Assembly: GCF_016863015.1 (NCBI RefSeq)
Contig: NZ_BOOB01000005.1
Span: forward strand, 1 to 57,424
Length of the DNA stretch: 57,424 bases
DNA from: Microbispora amethystogenes
GTDB taxonomy: Bacteria; Actinomycetota; Actinomycetes; Streptosporangiales; Streptosporangiaceae
Reading direction: 5' to 3'
Positions 24,574 to 34,746 of this stretch are shown here, one piece after another. The position numbers and the translations under genes are program-made. Every line of letters starts with the position of its first letter. The first letter of the stretch is position 1. Under the pieces are notes generated by a model. The model had not been told where the DNA came from, did no database searches, and saw nothing but the letters and a program-made list of their open reading frames with translations.

Positions 24574-26115
24574 TCAGTGGAAGAAGTGGCGGGTCCCGGT
24601 GAAGTAGAGCGTGATGCCCGCCTCCTTGGCGGCCTCGACGACCTGGTCGTCGCGGATCGATCCGCCCGGCTCCACGATCGCCTTCACTCCCGCCTCGGTC
24701 AGCACCTGCAGGCCGTCGGGGAAGGGGAAGTACGCGTCGGACGCCCCGACCGATCCGGCCGCGCGCTCACCGGCACGCGAGACCGCCAGCCGGGCCGAGT
24801 CGACCCGGTTGACCTGGCCCATCCCGACGCCGACGGTCGCCCCGCCGGACGCGAGGAGGATCGCGTTGGACTTCACCGAACGGCAGGCCCGCCAGGCGAA
24901 GGCGAGGTCGGCCAGCACCTCGGGCGAGGCCGGCTCGCCGGCCCTGAGCTCCCAGCCGGACGGGTCGTCACCGGGGGCGTCCACCCGGTCGACCGTCTGC
25001 ACGAGGAGGCCGCCGTCGACGCGGCGGAACTCCGCGGCGTTCGCCGGTCCCGACGGGCAGGCGAGCAGCCGGATGTTCTTCTTCTCCCGCAGGACCTCCA
25101 GCGCGTCCGCCGCGAACGACGGCGCCACCACGACCTCCGTGAAGATCGGCGCGATCTGCTCGGCCAGCGCGCGGGTCACCTCGCGGTTCACCGCGATCAC
25201 CCCGCCGTACGCCGAGACCGGGTCGCACTCGTGCGCCTTGCGGTGCGCCTCGGCCACGTCGGCGCCCACGGCGATGCCGCAGGGGTTGGCGTGCTTGATG
25301 ATGGCGACGCACGGCTCGGCGAAGTCCCAGGCGGCCCGCCAGGCGGCGTCGGCGTCCACGTAGTTGTTGTAGGACATCTCCTTGCCGTGGAGCTGCTCGG
25401 CGTTGGCCAGGCCGTCCGTGCCGCCGGTGTAGAGCGCCGCTCCCTGGTGCGGGTTCTCGCCGTACCGCAGGGCCGCCTTGCGCTTCCACGCCGCGCCCAT
25501 GAACGACGGCCACTCGCCCTCGGGGGCGTACACGTTGCCGAACCACGACGCCACCGCGACGTCGTACGCGGCGGTGTGCGCGTAGGCCGTGGCGGCGAGC
25601 CTCCTGCGCTCGGTCAGCGTGAAGCCGCCCTCGGCGGCCGCGGCGAGCACGTCGCCGTACGCCCTGGGGTCGACGACCACGGCCACCGTGCCGTGGTTCT
25701 TGGCGGCGGCCCGGATCATCGCGGGACCGCCGATGTCGATCTGCTCGACGCACTCGGCGTCCGAGGCGCCGGAGGCGACCGTGGCGGCGAACGGATAGAG
25801 GTTCACCACCGCGAGCTGGAACTGCTCGATCTCCAGCTCCTCCAGCTGCTTCACGTGCGAGGGGTTGCCGCCGTCGGCGAGCAGCCCGGCGTGCACCCGG
25901 GGGTGGAGGGTCTTGACCCGGCCGTCCAGGCACTCGGGGAAGCCGGTGAGCGACTCCACCCTCGTGACGGGCACGCCGTAGGAGGCGATCGCGGCGGCGG
26001 TGCCGCCGGTCGACACGATCTCCACGCCCGCGGCCTCGAGCCCCCGCGCCAGGTCTTCCAGACCCGTCTTGTCGTAAACGGTGATGAGCGCACGGCGGAT
26101 GGCGATGCGGGTCAC
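24574..26115 (-). CDS. purH: Bifunctional AICAR transformylase/IMP cyclohydrolase
   Basis: Catalyses the last two steps of IMP synthesis. Product 513 residues. The N-terminal IMP cyclohydrolase/MGS-like domain ([42 protein letters not shown]) occupies about 1-200; the AICAR transformylase follows with [13 protein letters not shown], the catalytic [11 protein letters not shown], and the C-terminal [10 protein letters not shown] and [11 protein letters not shown] start at 26115 has AGGAAGGA about 7 nt upstream and overlaps the purN stop by 4 bp (GTGA), so the two genes are coupled. The frame stays open further upstream inside purN, but this is not coding for PurH. Confidence 0.95.
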   Translation of the reverse strand: MTRIAIRRALITVYDKTGLEDLARGLEAAGVEIVSTGGTAAAIASYGVPVTRVESLTGFPECLDGRVKTLHPRVHAGLLADGGNPSHVKQLEELEIEQFQLAVVNLYPFAATVASGASDAECVEQIDIGGPAMIRAAAKNHGTVAVVVDPRAYGDVLAAAAEGGFTLTERRRLAATAYAHTAAYDVAVASWFGNVYAPEGEWPSFMGAAWKRKAALRYGENPHQGAALYTGGTDGLANAEQLHGKEMSYNNYVDADAAWRAAWDFAEPCVAIIKHANPCGIAVGADVAEAHRKAHECDPVSAYGGVIAVNREVTRALAEQIAPIFTEVVVAPSFAADALEVLREKKNIRLLACPSGPANAAEFRRVDGGLLVQTVDRVDAPGDDPSGWELRAGEPASPEVLADLAFAWRACRSVKSNAILLASGGATVGVGMGQVNRVDSARLAVSRAGERAAGSVGASDAYFPFPDGLQVLTEAGVKAIVEPGGSIRDDQVVEAAKEAGITLYFTGTRHFFH

Positions 26116-26735
26116 TTCGTGGTCCTTCCTGATGTCGTGCCCAGGCGTACGGTGCGCCCGGTCGTGGTCCAGCCCTCGCGGGCCATCCGGCCGACCATCT
26201 CGACCAGAAGCCCGCGCTCGACGGTCTTGATCCGCTCGTGCAGCGACTTCTCGTCGTCGCCCTCCAGCACCGGCACCGCCTCCTGGGCGATCACCGGGCC
26301 GGTGTCCACGCCCGCGTCGACGAGATGCACGGTGCAGCCGGTCACGCGGACGCCGTACGCGAGCGCGTCGCGCACCGCGTGCGCGCCGGGGAAGGCCGGC
26401 AGCAGCGCCGGATGGGTGTTGACGACCGGGAACGCGGCCAGCACGCGAGGGCCGAGAATCTTCATGAACCCGGCGGAGACCACGAGGTCGGGCCGGTGCC
26501 CGGCGATGCGCTCCGCCAGTCTCTCGTCCCATTTGTCCCGGTCGAGGTGGTCGCCTACCCTCTCGACGAACGTGGGGACGCCCGCGCGCTCGGCCCGCGC
26601 CAGGCCCTCGATGTCGTCGCGGTCGGCTCCGACGGCGACCACCGTCGCGCCGTACGCGTCGTCGGAGGCGGCGTCGAGCAGCGCTTGCAGGTTGGTCCCC
26701 GATCCCGAGACGAGGACCAAAAGCCGGAAGGACAG
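26112..26735 (-). CDS. purN: Phosphoribosylglycinamide formyltransferase (apparent CTG start)
   Basis: Formylates GAR from 10-formyl-THF in purine synthesis. Recognised by [43 protein letters not shown] (catalytic Asn/His), [20 protein letters not shown]. The conserved protein begins [12 protein letters not shown]. The only codon correctly placed behind AAGGAG (7 nt) is CTG at 26735; the nearest in-frame ATG (26858) adds 41 unrelated residues and lies in the leader. With CTG the product is 207 residues, normal for the family. It overlaps purH by 4 bp. Confidence 0.92.
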   Translation of the reverse strand: MSFRLLVLVSGSGTNLQALLDAASDDAYGATVVAVGADRDDIEGLARAERAGVPTFVERVGDHLDRDKWDERLAERIAGHRPDLVVSAGFMKILGPRVLAAFPVVNTHPALLPAFPGAHAVRDALAYGVRVTGCTVHLVDAGVDTGPVIAQEAVPVLEGDDEKSLHERIKTVERGLLVEMVGRMAREGWTTTGRTVRLGTTSGRTTK

Positions 26736-26900
26736 GGCGGAACTCCTTCGTGAGCTGGCTTCGTTTTGCAGGTGATTACCGGGAGATGGTTCCTTAGAGA
26801 TGGTCGCGCGTGGAGGGCAGGCCCTCGACGCAGCTAAAGCGTATCGGGCGCCGGCCATCCGGATTCACGACGGGCTATGCGAACGCGAGGCGAGGAGACC

Positions 26901-27305
26901 GTGACAACATCCCTTGAGACTTCGGCCCCCACGACAGGAGGGCGCAGGGCGCTGGCCCTGGCCGTCACGGCGCTGGTCTTCACCCTGCTGCTGCCGCCCG
27001 CGGGGCTGGCGCTGTCGGTTTTCGCGTTCGTCGTGGCCGTCCGCGATCTTCGCCTGCTGAACCGCGCACGGCAGGGCATCGGCATGGCGACGGGAGCCGT
27101 GGTGCTGTCGACGCTCGCGTTCGTCCTGGGCGCCGTCACGACGGCCTTCCAGCTCTACTTCTCGGCGGAGCTCAACGCCTACACCGAGTGCCGCAAGGGC
27201 GCGGGCACGGTGGCCGCCCAGCAGCAGTGCTCCGACCAGCTCATGCGGGCCTTCGAGGACAAGCTCGGCATGGCCTGGCCCGCCTCGGTGCCCGCTCCCG
27301 CCTGA
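26901..27305 (+). CDS. Small membrane protein, DUF4190-like
   Basis: A 134-residue protein with two hydrophobic segments (ALALAVTALVFTLLLPPAGLA and MATGAVVLSTLAFVLGAVTT) separated by a short basic loop DLRLLNRARQGIG. The C-terminal 50 residues are hydrophilic with two Cys (TECRKG, QQCSDQ) that could pair if outside the cell. GTG start behind GAGGAG; an ATG 8 codons upstream lacks a site. It is divergent from purN. Function unknown. Confidence 0.7.
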   Translation: MTTSLETSAPTTGGRRALALAVTALVFTLLLPPAGLALSVFAFVVAVRDLRLLNRARQGIGMATGAVVLSTLAFVLGAVTTAFQLYFSAELNAYTECRKGAGTVAAQQQCSDQLMRAFEDKLGMAWPASVPAPA

Positions 27306-27334
27306 CGCCCCCGCGTGACCGGCACTCCTCCGGT

Positions 27335-27364
27335 TTGCCCTTGACGTACGGGTCAGGGTTTACC
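27335..27364 (+). promoter_or_regulatory. MerR-type promoter/operator before the oxidoreductase gene
   Basis: Inverted repeat CCCTTGAC-N6-GTCAGGG (27338-27358) lies between TTGCCC (27335-27340) and TTTACC (27359-27364), an 18-bp spacing. A dyad within an over-long spacer is typical of MerR-controlled promoters. The MerR gene at 28520 is the obvious candidate regulator. Confidence 0.5.
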
Positions 27365-27425
27365 GTCGCGGCGGCGTGCGGGCGGGTCCGCACGGCCGCT
27401 CACGTCGTCGCGCGAGGAGAGACGC

Positions 27426-28442
27426 ATGCCCGAGACACCGCCCGGCACCGTACGGGAGATCCGGCTCGCCGAGGTTCCGGCCGGTCTGCCCGGCCCCGAG
27501 CACCTGGCCGTCGTGGAGGTGCCGCCGCCCGTGCCGGGGGCCGGTGAGGTCCTGGTGCGCAACCGCTGGTTCCAGGTCTTTCCGGCGTTGCGCACGCTGA
27601 TGGCCGGGGGCGTGCCGGGCGCGCCCTTCCCGCCCCTGCGGCCCGGCGACACGTTGTTCGGCCCGGCCGTCGGCGAGGTCGTCACGGCCGGGGAGGGTGT
27701 GCGCCTGCGGCCGGGCGACCTGGTCTCGCACTTCCAGGGCTGGCGCGAGTATGCCGTGGTCCCCGCGTCCGAGCCGCTGGACGGCTCCCTGCCCGACCCC
27801 GCCGCGTACCTCGCCCCGGGGGCCACGGCGTACGCGGCCCTGACGCGGATCGCGGGCCTGCGCCCGGGAGAGACGGTTTTCGTCAGCGGGGGCGCCGGAG
27901 GCGTCGGGTCGCTCGCGGGCCAGATCGCCCGCCTGCTGGGCGCGGCGCGCGTGATCGGCAGCACCGGTTCGGCCGCGAAGGCCGAGCGCATGACCGCCGA
28001 GCTCGGCTACGACGCGGTCGTGCTCCGCGACGGCGGCCCGATCGGCGCGCGACTGGCCGAGGCCGCGCCCGAGGGCGTCGACGTGGTCGTCGACAACGTC
28101 GGCGGCGAACAGCTCCGCGCGGCGGCCGACGCGGCACGGCCCGGCGCCCGCATCGTCCTGGTCGGCACGCTGGCCACCCAGCTGTCGGCGGCGTCCACCG
28201 GCGCGACCGCACCGGTGGAGCTGGACACCTTCCAGCTCATCCTGCGGAACATCACCCTCCGGGGCCTGACCGGCGTCGATGCGGCGACCACCGCGGAGTG
28301 GACGGAGCGCTTCGGCGCCTGGCTCCGCTCGGGATCCATCTCCTTCCCGCACACACGGATCTCGGGCATCGACCGCGCGCCGCTGGCCCTGCGCGAGCTC
28401 TTCGACGGCCGGCACGTCGGCACGGTCGTCGTGGAGCCATGA
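27426..28442 (+). CDS. Zinc-independent NADP-dependent oxidoreductase (medium-chain, PTGR/quinone reductase-like)
   Basis: A 338-residue medium-chain dehydrogenase/reductase. The N-terminal catalytic domain contains PAVGEVVTAGEGVRLRPGDL and lacks zinc-binding Cys/His clusters. The Rossmann part has VFVSGGAGGVGSLAGQIARL, GSTGSAAKAE, DVVVDNVGGEQ and RNITLRGLTG, resembling alkenal/one oxidoreductases that reduce conjugated enones or quinones with NADPH. GAGGAGAG precedes the ATG. A MerR gene follows 77 bp downstream on the same strand, and a MerR-like operator lies upstream, suggesting induction by an electrophile or drug. Actual substrate unknown. Confidence 0.85.
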   Translation: MPETPPGTVREIRLAEVPAGLPGPEHLAVVEVPPPVPGAGEVLVRNRWFQVFPALRTLMAGGVPGAPFPPLRPGDTLFGPAVGEVVTAGEGVRLRPGDLVSHFQGWREYAVVPASEPLDGSLPDPAAYLAPGATAYAALTRIAGLRPGETVFVSGGAGGVGSLAGQIARLLGAARVIGSTGSAAKAERMTAELGYDAVVLRDGGPIGARLAEAAPEGVDVVVDNVGGEQLRAAADAARPGARIVLVGTLATQLSAASTGATAPVELDTFQLILRNITLRGLTGVDAATTAEWTERFGAWLRSGSISFPHTRISGIDRAPLALRELFDGRHVGTVVVEP

Positions 28443-28519
28443 CAACACGCCGGTGATCATGCGACCGTAGAGGTGCGATCGCGACTAACCGGGCGACACG
28501 GCGTGACGGCGGAGGCGGG

Positions 28520-28906
28520 ATGGGCATGCGGATCGGCGACGCCGCGGCGGCGACGGGGACCACTCCGCGCGCCCTGCGCTTCTACGAGCAGCGCGGGCTG
28601 CTCCTCCCGCCGCGCACCGCGTCGGGTCAGCGGGAGTACGGCCCGCGTGAGATCGCCCGCGTCCGTCTGGTGCGCCAGTTGCTCGCCCTCGGCCTGACCG
28701 TCGAGGACGTCGCCGGCTGCGCCGACCGCCTCGACCTGCTGGAGGGCGACACCCTCCCGCCCTACGGCTCCCCCGGCTGCACGGGCGGCACGGGGGTCGT
28801 CCAGCGCCGCATCGCCGCCCTGAACGACGAGATCGGCCGCCTCACCCGCCTGCGGGACCGCCTCGCCGCGACCGTCCCCGAACCCGGGCGATCGGTGGGC
28901 CGGTGA
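28520..28906 (+). CDS. MerR-family transcriptional regulator
   Basis: A 128-residue regulator with the MerR winged helix at the N-terminus (RIGDAAAATGTTPRALRFYE, QREYGPREIARVRLVRQLL) followed by a dimerisation helix and a short tail. Two Cys (AGCADR and SPGCTGG) might sense metals or electrophiles, but the spacing does not match a metal regulator I know. GGAGG at 28511-28515 could serve ATG at 28520 or the more typical MRIGD start at 28526. It likely controls the preceding oxidoreductase gene. Confidence 0.87.
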   Translation: MGMRIGDAAAATGTTPRALRFYEQRGLLLPPRTASGQREYGPREIARVRLVRQLLALGLTVEDVAGCADRLDLLEGDTLPPYGSPGCTGGTGVVQRRIAALNDEIGRLTRLRDRLAATVPEPGRSVGR

Positions 28907-28909
28907 GCC

Positions 28910-30541
28910 TCAGTCGCGGTCCCAGGCGTAGGGGTCGACGTAGATGACGTGACCCCCGCGGTCGTCGGTCTCGTCGACGATGTCCGTACGCGGCTTCGGG
29001 GCGGCGGCCGCGGGGGGTTTGCGCGGCGGCTGCGACCGGCTCCGCCGGGCGGTCATGTCGTCGAACGTCTCCGCCGTCGCCGCGGCGTGCTCGTCGGTCC
29101 AGTCGTCCCTGATCACCGGGATCGGCTGGGTCTCCGCCTCGGTGGCGTCCAGCCAGTGCCCCGGCAGATGGGCGCCCCGGGCGGGCCGCACCTTCCCGGC
29201 CGCCTTGGCGATGACGGCTCCGGCCTTCCTGACCGGCTCCGGCGGGGTCGCCGGCCGCCGGGAGATCAGCCACCAGTTGGCGATGCCGGCCGAGATCCCG
29301 GCGGCCACGCCGACCTCCAGCGCGACCGACAGCGCCACCTCCCAGGGGGAGGGCCCCACGGCGGCCAGCCCGGCCCCGCCGAGCGGGCCGCCCGACAGCG
29401 CCGCGAGCGTCCCCGCCGCGAGCCCGCTGGTGATCCCGCAGACGAAGCCCCACAGCGGCGCGGCCTCGATCGAGGGGGTCGGCGCCACGCGAGCCGTCAC
29501 CACGCCCGCGACCGCCCCCGCGGCGAACGGCACCGCGATCACCGACATGACCCACGGGGGCGCGGTGCCGGACGGCGGCAGCGCGCCGAGCAGCGGCAGC
29601 ATGGGGACCGCGCTCAGCTTGACCCCGGTGGGCGCGACCAGCGTTCCCGCGCCCACCGCGAAGCCGGGTCCCGCGATGTACGCCATTCCCCAGATCACGG
29701 CGTTGAAGAAGTAGAGCACCTCCAGGAGCAGGAGCAGCAGGCCGCCGACCAGGCCGGGGCTGAGGATCTCCGACATCTGCTGGATCCGGGTGAAGTTGAC
29801 CGCCACGGTCACGAGGACGAGCACCGCCCCGGCCGTGAGGAGCAGCGCGGTCGCGACGGCCGTACCGGCGACGAGTGAGCGCGGCCGCTCGGGCAACAGG
29901 CGCAGCATCGACCGCCACGGCCCGATCGTGCGGGCGGTGGCCACCGACCCCGTGACGAAGGCCAGCAGCAGGTGGCTGACGAGCGCCTCGCCCGGGAACG
30001 GCTGCATGATCTCGTTGCGTGACACCAGGGCGATCACCCCGGCGAGCAGCGCGTACGGCGCGGCCAGCGAGATGCCGGCCTGGGCGATGAGCGCGAGCTG
30101 GGCGCGGCGGCGGGCGTTCTCGACGTCGCGGGGGGTGCCCTTCGGCAGCCGGGCCGGCATCCTCACCCGCAGGTCGGCGTCGCGGGCCATCCACAGGCCC
30201 GCCCGGTAGAGCAGCGCGCCGGGCAGGATCATGAGCCCGATGGGCAGCAGACCCACCCGGCCGCCGGGGATCGCGAACCCGGCGTGGTGGGCGGCCAGCC
30301 AGAGCTGGCAGGCGGTGCGGAAAACGCCGGGCAGACCCTCGCCGAAGGGCCCCCGGGGGGCGGCCATCCAGCCGATGAGCGTGAGCGTGGTGAGCACGGC
30401 GAGGCCGACGCCGAGCGTCCAGAACGCGGCCAGCATGCCGGAGACGGGAAGCGGACGGCGGCTCTCCTCGTCGTCGCCGGGGCCCACGCGGCCGAGGACG
30501 GCGCGGGGACCGGTCCTGAATTGATCGAGAAGTCCCGTCAC
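28910..30541 (-). CDS. DUF6350/PerM-like multi-pass membrane protein
   Basis: A 543-residue membrane protein with about ten hydrophobic segments (MLAAFWTLGVGLAVLTTLTL, LGLMILPGALLYRAGLWM-type, LLLLLLEVLYFFNAVIWGMA, VMSVIAVPFAAGAVAGVVTA) and a 100-residue charged, Pro-rich cytoplasmic tail. The family is called DUF6350 in actinomycetes; the mycobacterial PerM protein, linked to cell division in chronic infection, belongs to the same group to my knowledge. Its place between sucD and purN is conserved in actinomycetes as I recall. GTG start. It converges with the MerR gene, 4 bp apart. Confidence 0.78.
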   Translation of the reverse strand: MTGLLDQFRTGPRAVLGRVGPGDDEESRRPLPVSGMLAAFWTLGVGLAVLTTLTLIGWMAAPRGPFGEGLPGVFRTACQLWLAAHHAGFAIPGGRVGLLPIGLMILPGALLYRAGLWMARDADLRVRMPARLPKGTPRDVENARRRAQLALIAQAGISLAAPYALLAGVIALVSRNEIMQPFPGEALVSHLLLAFVTGSVATARTIGPWRSMLRLLPERPRSLVAGTAVATALLLTAGAVLVLVTVAVNFTRIQQMSEILSPGLVGGLLLLLLEVLYFFNAVIWGMAYIAGPGFAVGAGTLVAPTGVKLSAVPMLPLLGALPPSGTAPPWVMSVIAVPFAAGAVAGVVTARVAPTPSIEAAPLWGFVCGITSGLAAGTLAALSGGPLGGAGLAAVGPSPWEVALSVALEVGVAAGISAGIANWWLISRRPATPPEPVRKAGAVIAKAAGKVRPARGAHLPGHWLDATEAETQPIPVIRDDWTDEHAAATAETFDDMTARRSRSQPPRKPPAAAAPKPRTDIVDETDDRGGHVIYVDPYAWDRD

Positions 30542-30649
30542 GCTACCTCATAATCCCAGCGCGGCCCCCGCATGCCACGTCGCCACGCCGTTCATCCCTG
30601 CCCGAAATGGGATGATCTTGCAGTCGCCGCCCGCGGCCCTGATACGCAT

Positions 30650-30685
30650 CGTGACCTCACGCCGCCCAGGGAGCGTGAGGTCACG
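30650..30685 (-). terminator. Perfect 13-bp hairpin downstream of sucD
   Basis: Arms 30650-30662 and 30673-30685 (CGTGACCTCACGC and its complement) with a 10-nt loop, 75 bp after the sucD stop and 109 bp before the PerM-like gene. It probably ends sucCD transcription. Confidence 0.65.
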
Positions 30686-30759
30686 AACGGCGAAACCGCC
30701 GGGAGAGCGGCCGGACCGCCGGAGACCCGCGGGACCACCGGCGGCCTGCTACTCCAGGG

Positions 30760-31628
<869 letters not shown>

Positions 31629-31629
<1 letters not shown>

Positions 31630-32810
31630 TACGCACCTACCGCGGCGAGCTCGGCGGCGCGCTTGGCCGCTTCGTCCATCGTGTCGACCAGCTCGACGCG
31701 CGGGAGCGCGGCGTCGGCCAGGATCTGCCGCCCGAGAGCGGCGTTGTTGCCGTCCAGACGGACGACCAGCGGGTGGGTCACTTCCTCGCCACGGCTCTCC
31801 AGCAGCTTGAAGGCCGAGACGATGCCGTTGGCGACCGCGTCGCAGGCGGTGATGCCGCCGAAGACGTTCACGAAGACCGACTTCACCGACGGGTCGGACA
31901 GGATGATCTCCAGTCCGTTCGCCATGACCTCGGCCGAGGCCCCGCCGCCGATGTCGAGGAAGTTGGCCGGCTTGGGCCGCCCGGGGAACTCCTCGCCCGC
32001 GTACGCCACGACGTCCAGCGTGGACATGACCAGGCCGGCGCCGTTGCCGATGATGCCGACGTCGCCGTCCAGCTTCACGTAGTTGAGGTGCTTCTCCTTG
32101 GCCCGGGCCTCCAGCGGGTCCTCCGCGGCCTTGTCGACGTACGTCACGTGCTCCGCCTGGCGGAAGTCCGCGTTGTCGTCGAGAGTGACCTTGCCGTCGA
32201 GCGCCTTCACCTGGCCGTCGGCCGACAGGATCATGGGGTTGACCTCGACGAGGGAGGCGTCCTCGTCCACGAAGACGGCCCAGAGCTTCTCGATCAGCTC
32301 GGCGGCGCCGTCCAGCGCCTGCTGCGGGAGGCCGCCGGCCACCGCGATCTCGCGGGCCCTGGCGCGGTCGATGCCCGTCAGCGGGCTGACCGGCACCTTC
32401 GCCACCTTCTCCGGCGCGGTGTGCGCGACCTCCTCGATGTCCATGCCGCCGGAGGCGGAGCAGATCGCGAGGAACGTACGGTTGGCACGGTCGAGGAGGA
32501 AGGAGAAGTAGTACTCCTCCGCGATCTGGCTGGCCTCCTCGATCAGGACCTTGTGGACCGTGTGGCCCTTGATGTCCATGCCGAGGATCCGCGTCGCCTT
32601 GTCGTACGCGTCGGCGGCGTCGTCGGCCACCTTCACGCCGCCGGCCTTGCCGCGCCCGCCGGTCTTGACCTGGGCCTTGACGACAACGCGTCCGGTGAGC
32701 TGCTCGGCAGCCGCGCGCGCCTCATCCGCGGTGTGCGCCACGATTCCGCGCGGCACCGCGATGCCGTACTCCGCGAAGAGCTCCTTCGCCTGATGTTCGA
32801 ACAGGTCCAC
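31629..32810 (-). CDS. sucC: Succinate-CoA ligase, beta subunit
   Basis: Nucleotide-binding subunit, 393 residues. It begins [20 protein letters not shown], has ATP-grasp features [34 protein letters not shown] and [14 protein letters not shown], and the CoA/succinate side [28 protein letters not shown] start. Promoter-proximal gene of the sucC-sucD operon; 156 bp separate it from the B12-binding protein gene upstream on the same strand. Confidence 0.97.
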
Positions 32811-32923
32811 GAGGGTCCGTCCCTTTTGATGTCCGAGGCCGGGCGCCGTCGTCCCGCCCGGCTATTCCGCGCAAGAAGCCTAGTCCCCGCGCGAGCATGG
32901 CCTTGTCATCGGGTCACCCGGAG

Positions 32924-32953
32924 CCTTGCCTTCAACCCTCGATTACGGCAAGG
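32924..32953 (-). terminator. Weak hairpin after the B12-binding protein gene
   Basis: CCTTGCC (32924-32930) pairs with GGCAAGG (32947-32953) across a 16-nt loop, 13 bp after the stop codon of the upstream gene. Confidence 0.35.
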
Positions 32954-32966
32954 TTGGGCAAAATGC

Positions 32967-33368
32967 CTAAACGGTGGCGGGAACCGCAGAACGGACCCAG
33001 TCCACGATCTCCTGCGTCGTGGAGCCCGGCGTGAATATCCGTGCCACCCCCATCCGCTCCAGTTCGGGGATGTCGGCCTCGGGGATGATGCCGCCGCCGA
33101 ACACGACGATGTCCTCCGCGTCCTCCTCGCGCAACACCTCGAAGAGCCGGGCGAACAGCGTCATGTGGGCGCCCGACAGGATGGACAGCCCGATGGCCGC
33201 CGCGTCCTCCTGGATCGCCGTGCGGACGATCTGCTCCGGTGTCTGGTGCAGCCCGGTGTAGACGACCTCCATGCCCGCGTCCCGCAGCGCCCGCGCCACG
33301 ACCTTGACGCCGCGGTCGTGCCCGTCGAGCCCCGGCTTGGCGACGACGACCCGAATCCTGCCTGCCAT
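32967..33368 (-). CDS. Cobalamin-binding small subunit of an acyl-CoA mutase
   Basis: A 133-residue B12-binding domain protein. The N-terminal [16 protein letters not shown] carries the D-x-H-x2-G cobalamin motif (base-off/His-on binding), followed by GLSILSGAH and [12 protein letters not shown]. It is the size of the free small subunit of isobutyryl-CoA-type or methylmalonyl-CoA-type mutases and needs a separate large subunit, which is not in the window. ATG at 33368 with GGGAGG 5 nt upstream; an upstream in-frame start adds unrelated residues. Location near sucCD fits feeding of succinyl-CoA or related acyl-CoA into the TCA cycle. Confidence 0.88.
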   Translation of the reverse strand: MAGRIRVVVAKPGLDGHDRGVKVVARALRDAGMEVVYTGLHQTPEQIVRTAIQEDAAAIGLSILSGAHMTLFARLFEVLREEDAEDIVVFGGGIIPEADIPELERMGVARIFTPGSTTQEIVDWVRSAVPATV

Positions 33369-33738
33369 GAAGACCTCCCAGATGGTGCCGCTGCCCGAAG
33401 CGTAACCGCCGGGACGGCGAACCCTCCCCGTGCCCACTCGCCGCGCCCGCTGGGGAGTGACTCAACCGTCCACCCCCGCGGCGCGCAGTAGCGCGCGGGC
33501 CGTCGACGAGCCGCCGTTCTCCCGGGGTCATGGTCCGTACGGCCCCTCCGCCGGCCTCTCCTCCATGCGTTCCTTTCACATGCGAACTATTCGCGCGAAT
33601 TGATAATCAACCCGCATAACGCCCTTCATCTGCTATTTCACAGGAAATCTAGATTTCCGTGACTTTTCCGTGATCATGAACGGCAAGGATTCCCGGGGCG
33701 CTCTTGATGATCAAGGGCACTTACGGGAGGAACCCCAC
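33369..33738. promoter_or_regulatory. Divergent control region with several palindromes
   Basis: A 370-bp non-coding gap. The half nearest the exported protein gene is AT-richer and holds GGAAATCTAGATTTCC (33643-33658, perfect 16-bp palindrome), two direct copies of TTTCCGTGA (33655-33663 and 33667-33675) and CTTGATGATCAAG (33703-33715). GGGAGGA precedes the GTG at 33739. No gene is seen. Confidence 0.5.
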
Positions 33739-34632
33739 GTGAAGCGAGCAGTAATGGCGCTGGCGTGCGCCGCGACGGCCGCGCTCGTCGCGCCCGCCGT
33801 CGCCGCCCCCGCCCAGGCACAGACCACCGCGGGAAGCCAGGCGCGGCCCGCGAACCCGCTGGCGGCGCTCAAGAAGCAGTTCGTTCCCGGCCGCGGCGTA
33901 CGCGTCGTCTCGTCCGCCAAGATGAGCTTCGGCGGCTTCGTCAACATCAAGTCCGGCTCGAAGGGCGTCTTCGGATTCGGCCGGTCCGGAGTCTCGTCCT
34001 CCGACCTCACCACCAAAATCAACTACGGTGGCGGACTGGGCGACGACGACGAGCTCAAGGGCATCAACGACCCGATGCGGACCATCACCGTCGGCCGGAC
34101 GTCGTACGTCTCCGGAGGCGTCTACGCCGACCTGCTCCCCGACGGCAAGTCGTGGCTGCGCCTGCCCGGGCAGGACCCGGACGCGGCGCTGACCGGCATC
34201 GGCGGCTACGTCAACCCGCTCGACCCGCGCGCCCTTCAGGCCGTCCTCGCGACCACCAAGGCCAAGGGCGCGGGCGGTGTCGTCAACGGCGCGCGGACCA
34301 CGCTCTACCGCGGCACGATCACGGTGAAGCAGCTCGCCGCGGCGGTGCCGTCGCTGCGCAAGCAGCTGCCCTCCAGTGCGTCGAAGGGCGTGATCAGCTG
34401 GAGGCTGTGGATCGGCGGCGACCAGCTCGTCCGCAAGGTGGTCAGCTCGATGACGACGACCGTGAAGAGCAAGAAGATAAGCATCACCATCGAGTCGAGC
34501 AGCACGACCACCTACAGCGGCTGGGGCGGGAAGGTCACGGTGAAGGCGCCGCCGAAGAGCCAGGTCGCCACGACCTCGGACATCGACGGCAGCGTGCCGG
34601 ACCTGCCGCAGGTCATCGACCTGGGCGACTGA
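33739..34632 (+). CDS. Exported LppX/LprG-like protein
   Basis: A 297-residue secreted protein: basic start KRA, hydrophobic core MALACAATAALVAPAVAAP and an AQA-type signal peptidase site; no lipobox Cys. The mature part resembles the LppX/LprAFG fold that carries lipids across the actinobacterial envelope: TITVGRTSYVSGGVYADLLP, DGKSWLRLPG, ALQAVLATTKAKGAGG, TLYRGTITVKQLAAAVP, then basic beta strands. Assignment is by pattern and without the usual lipid anchor, so ligand binding is uncertain. GTG with GGGAGGA; monocistronic, ended by a strong hairpin. Confidence 0.7.
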   Translation: MKRAVMALACAATAALVAPAVAAPAQAQTTAGSQARPANPLAALKKQFVPGRGVRVVSSAKMSFGGFVNIKSGSKGVFGFGRSGVSSSDLTTKINYGGGLGDDDELKGINDPMRTITVGRTSYVSGGVYADLLPDGKSWLRLPGQDPDAALTGIGGYVNPLDPRALQAVLATTKAKGAGGVVNGARTTLYRGTITVKQLAAAVPSLRKQLPSSASKGVISWRLWIGGDQLVRKVVSSMTTTVKSKKISITIESSSTTTYSGWGGKVTVKAPPKSQVATTSDIDGSVPDLPQVIDLGD

Positions 34633-34649
34633 TCCGCACACGGATGTCG

Positions 34650-34680
34650 GCGGCGGCCGGGCTCCCCACCCGGCCGCCGC
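34650..34680 (+). terminator. Perfect 12-bp GC hairpin between converging genes
   Basis: Arms 34650-34661 and 34669-34680 around a 7-nt loop, starting 17 bp after the exported protein gene stop and lying 67 bp beyond the pcrA stop. Confidence 0.65.
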
Positions 34681-34746
34681 TCAGCGCCTCAGGCGCCGCC
34701 GCACAGAGCCACCCGGCCCGCCGCTGAGGGCCTCCCGCGCCGCCGC

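Noticed and set aside
24298..26775. 825-codon plus-strand frame opposite purH and purN
   Set aside because: High-GC antisense frame; purH and purN are certain, and this frame is His/Arg/Gly-rich without domains.
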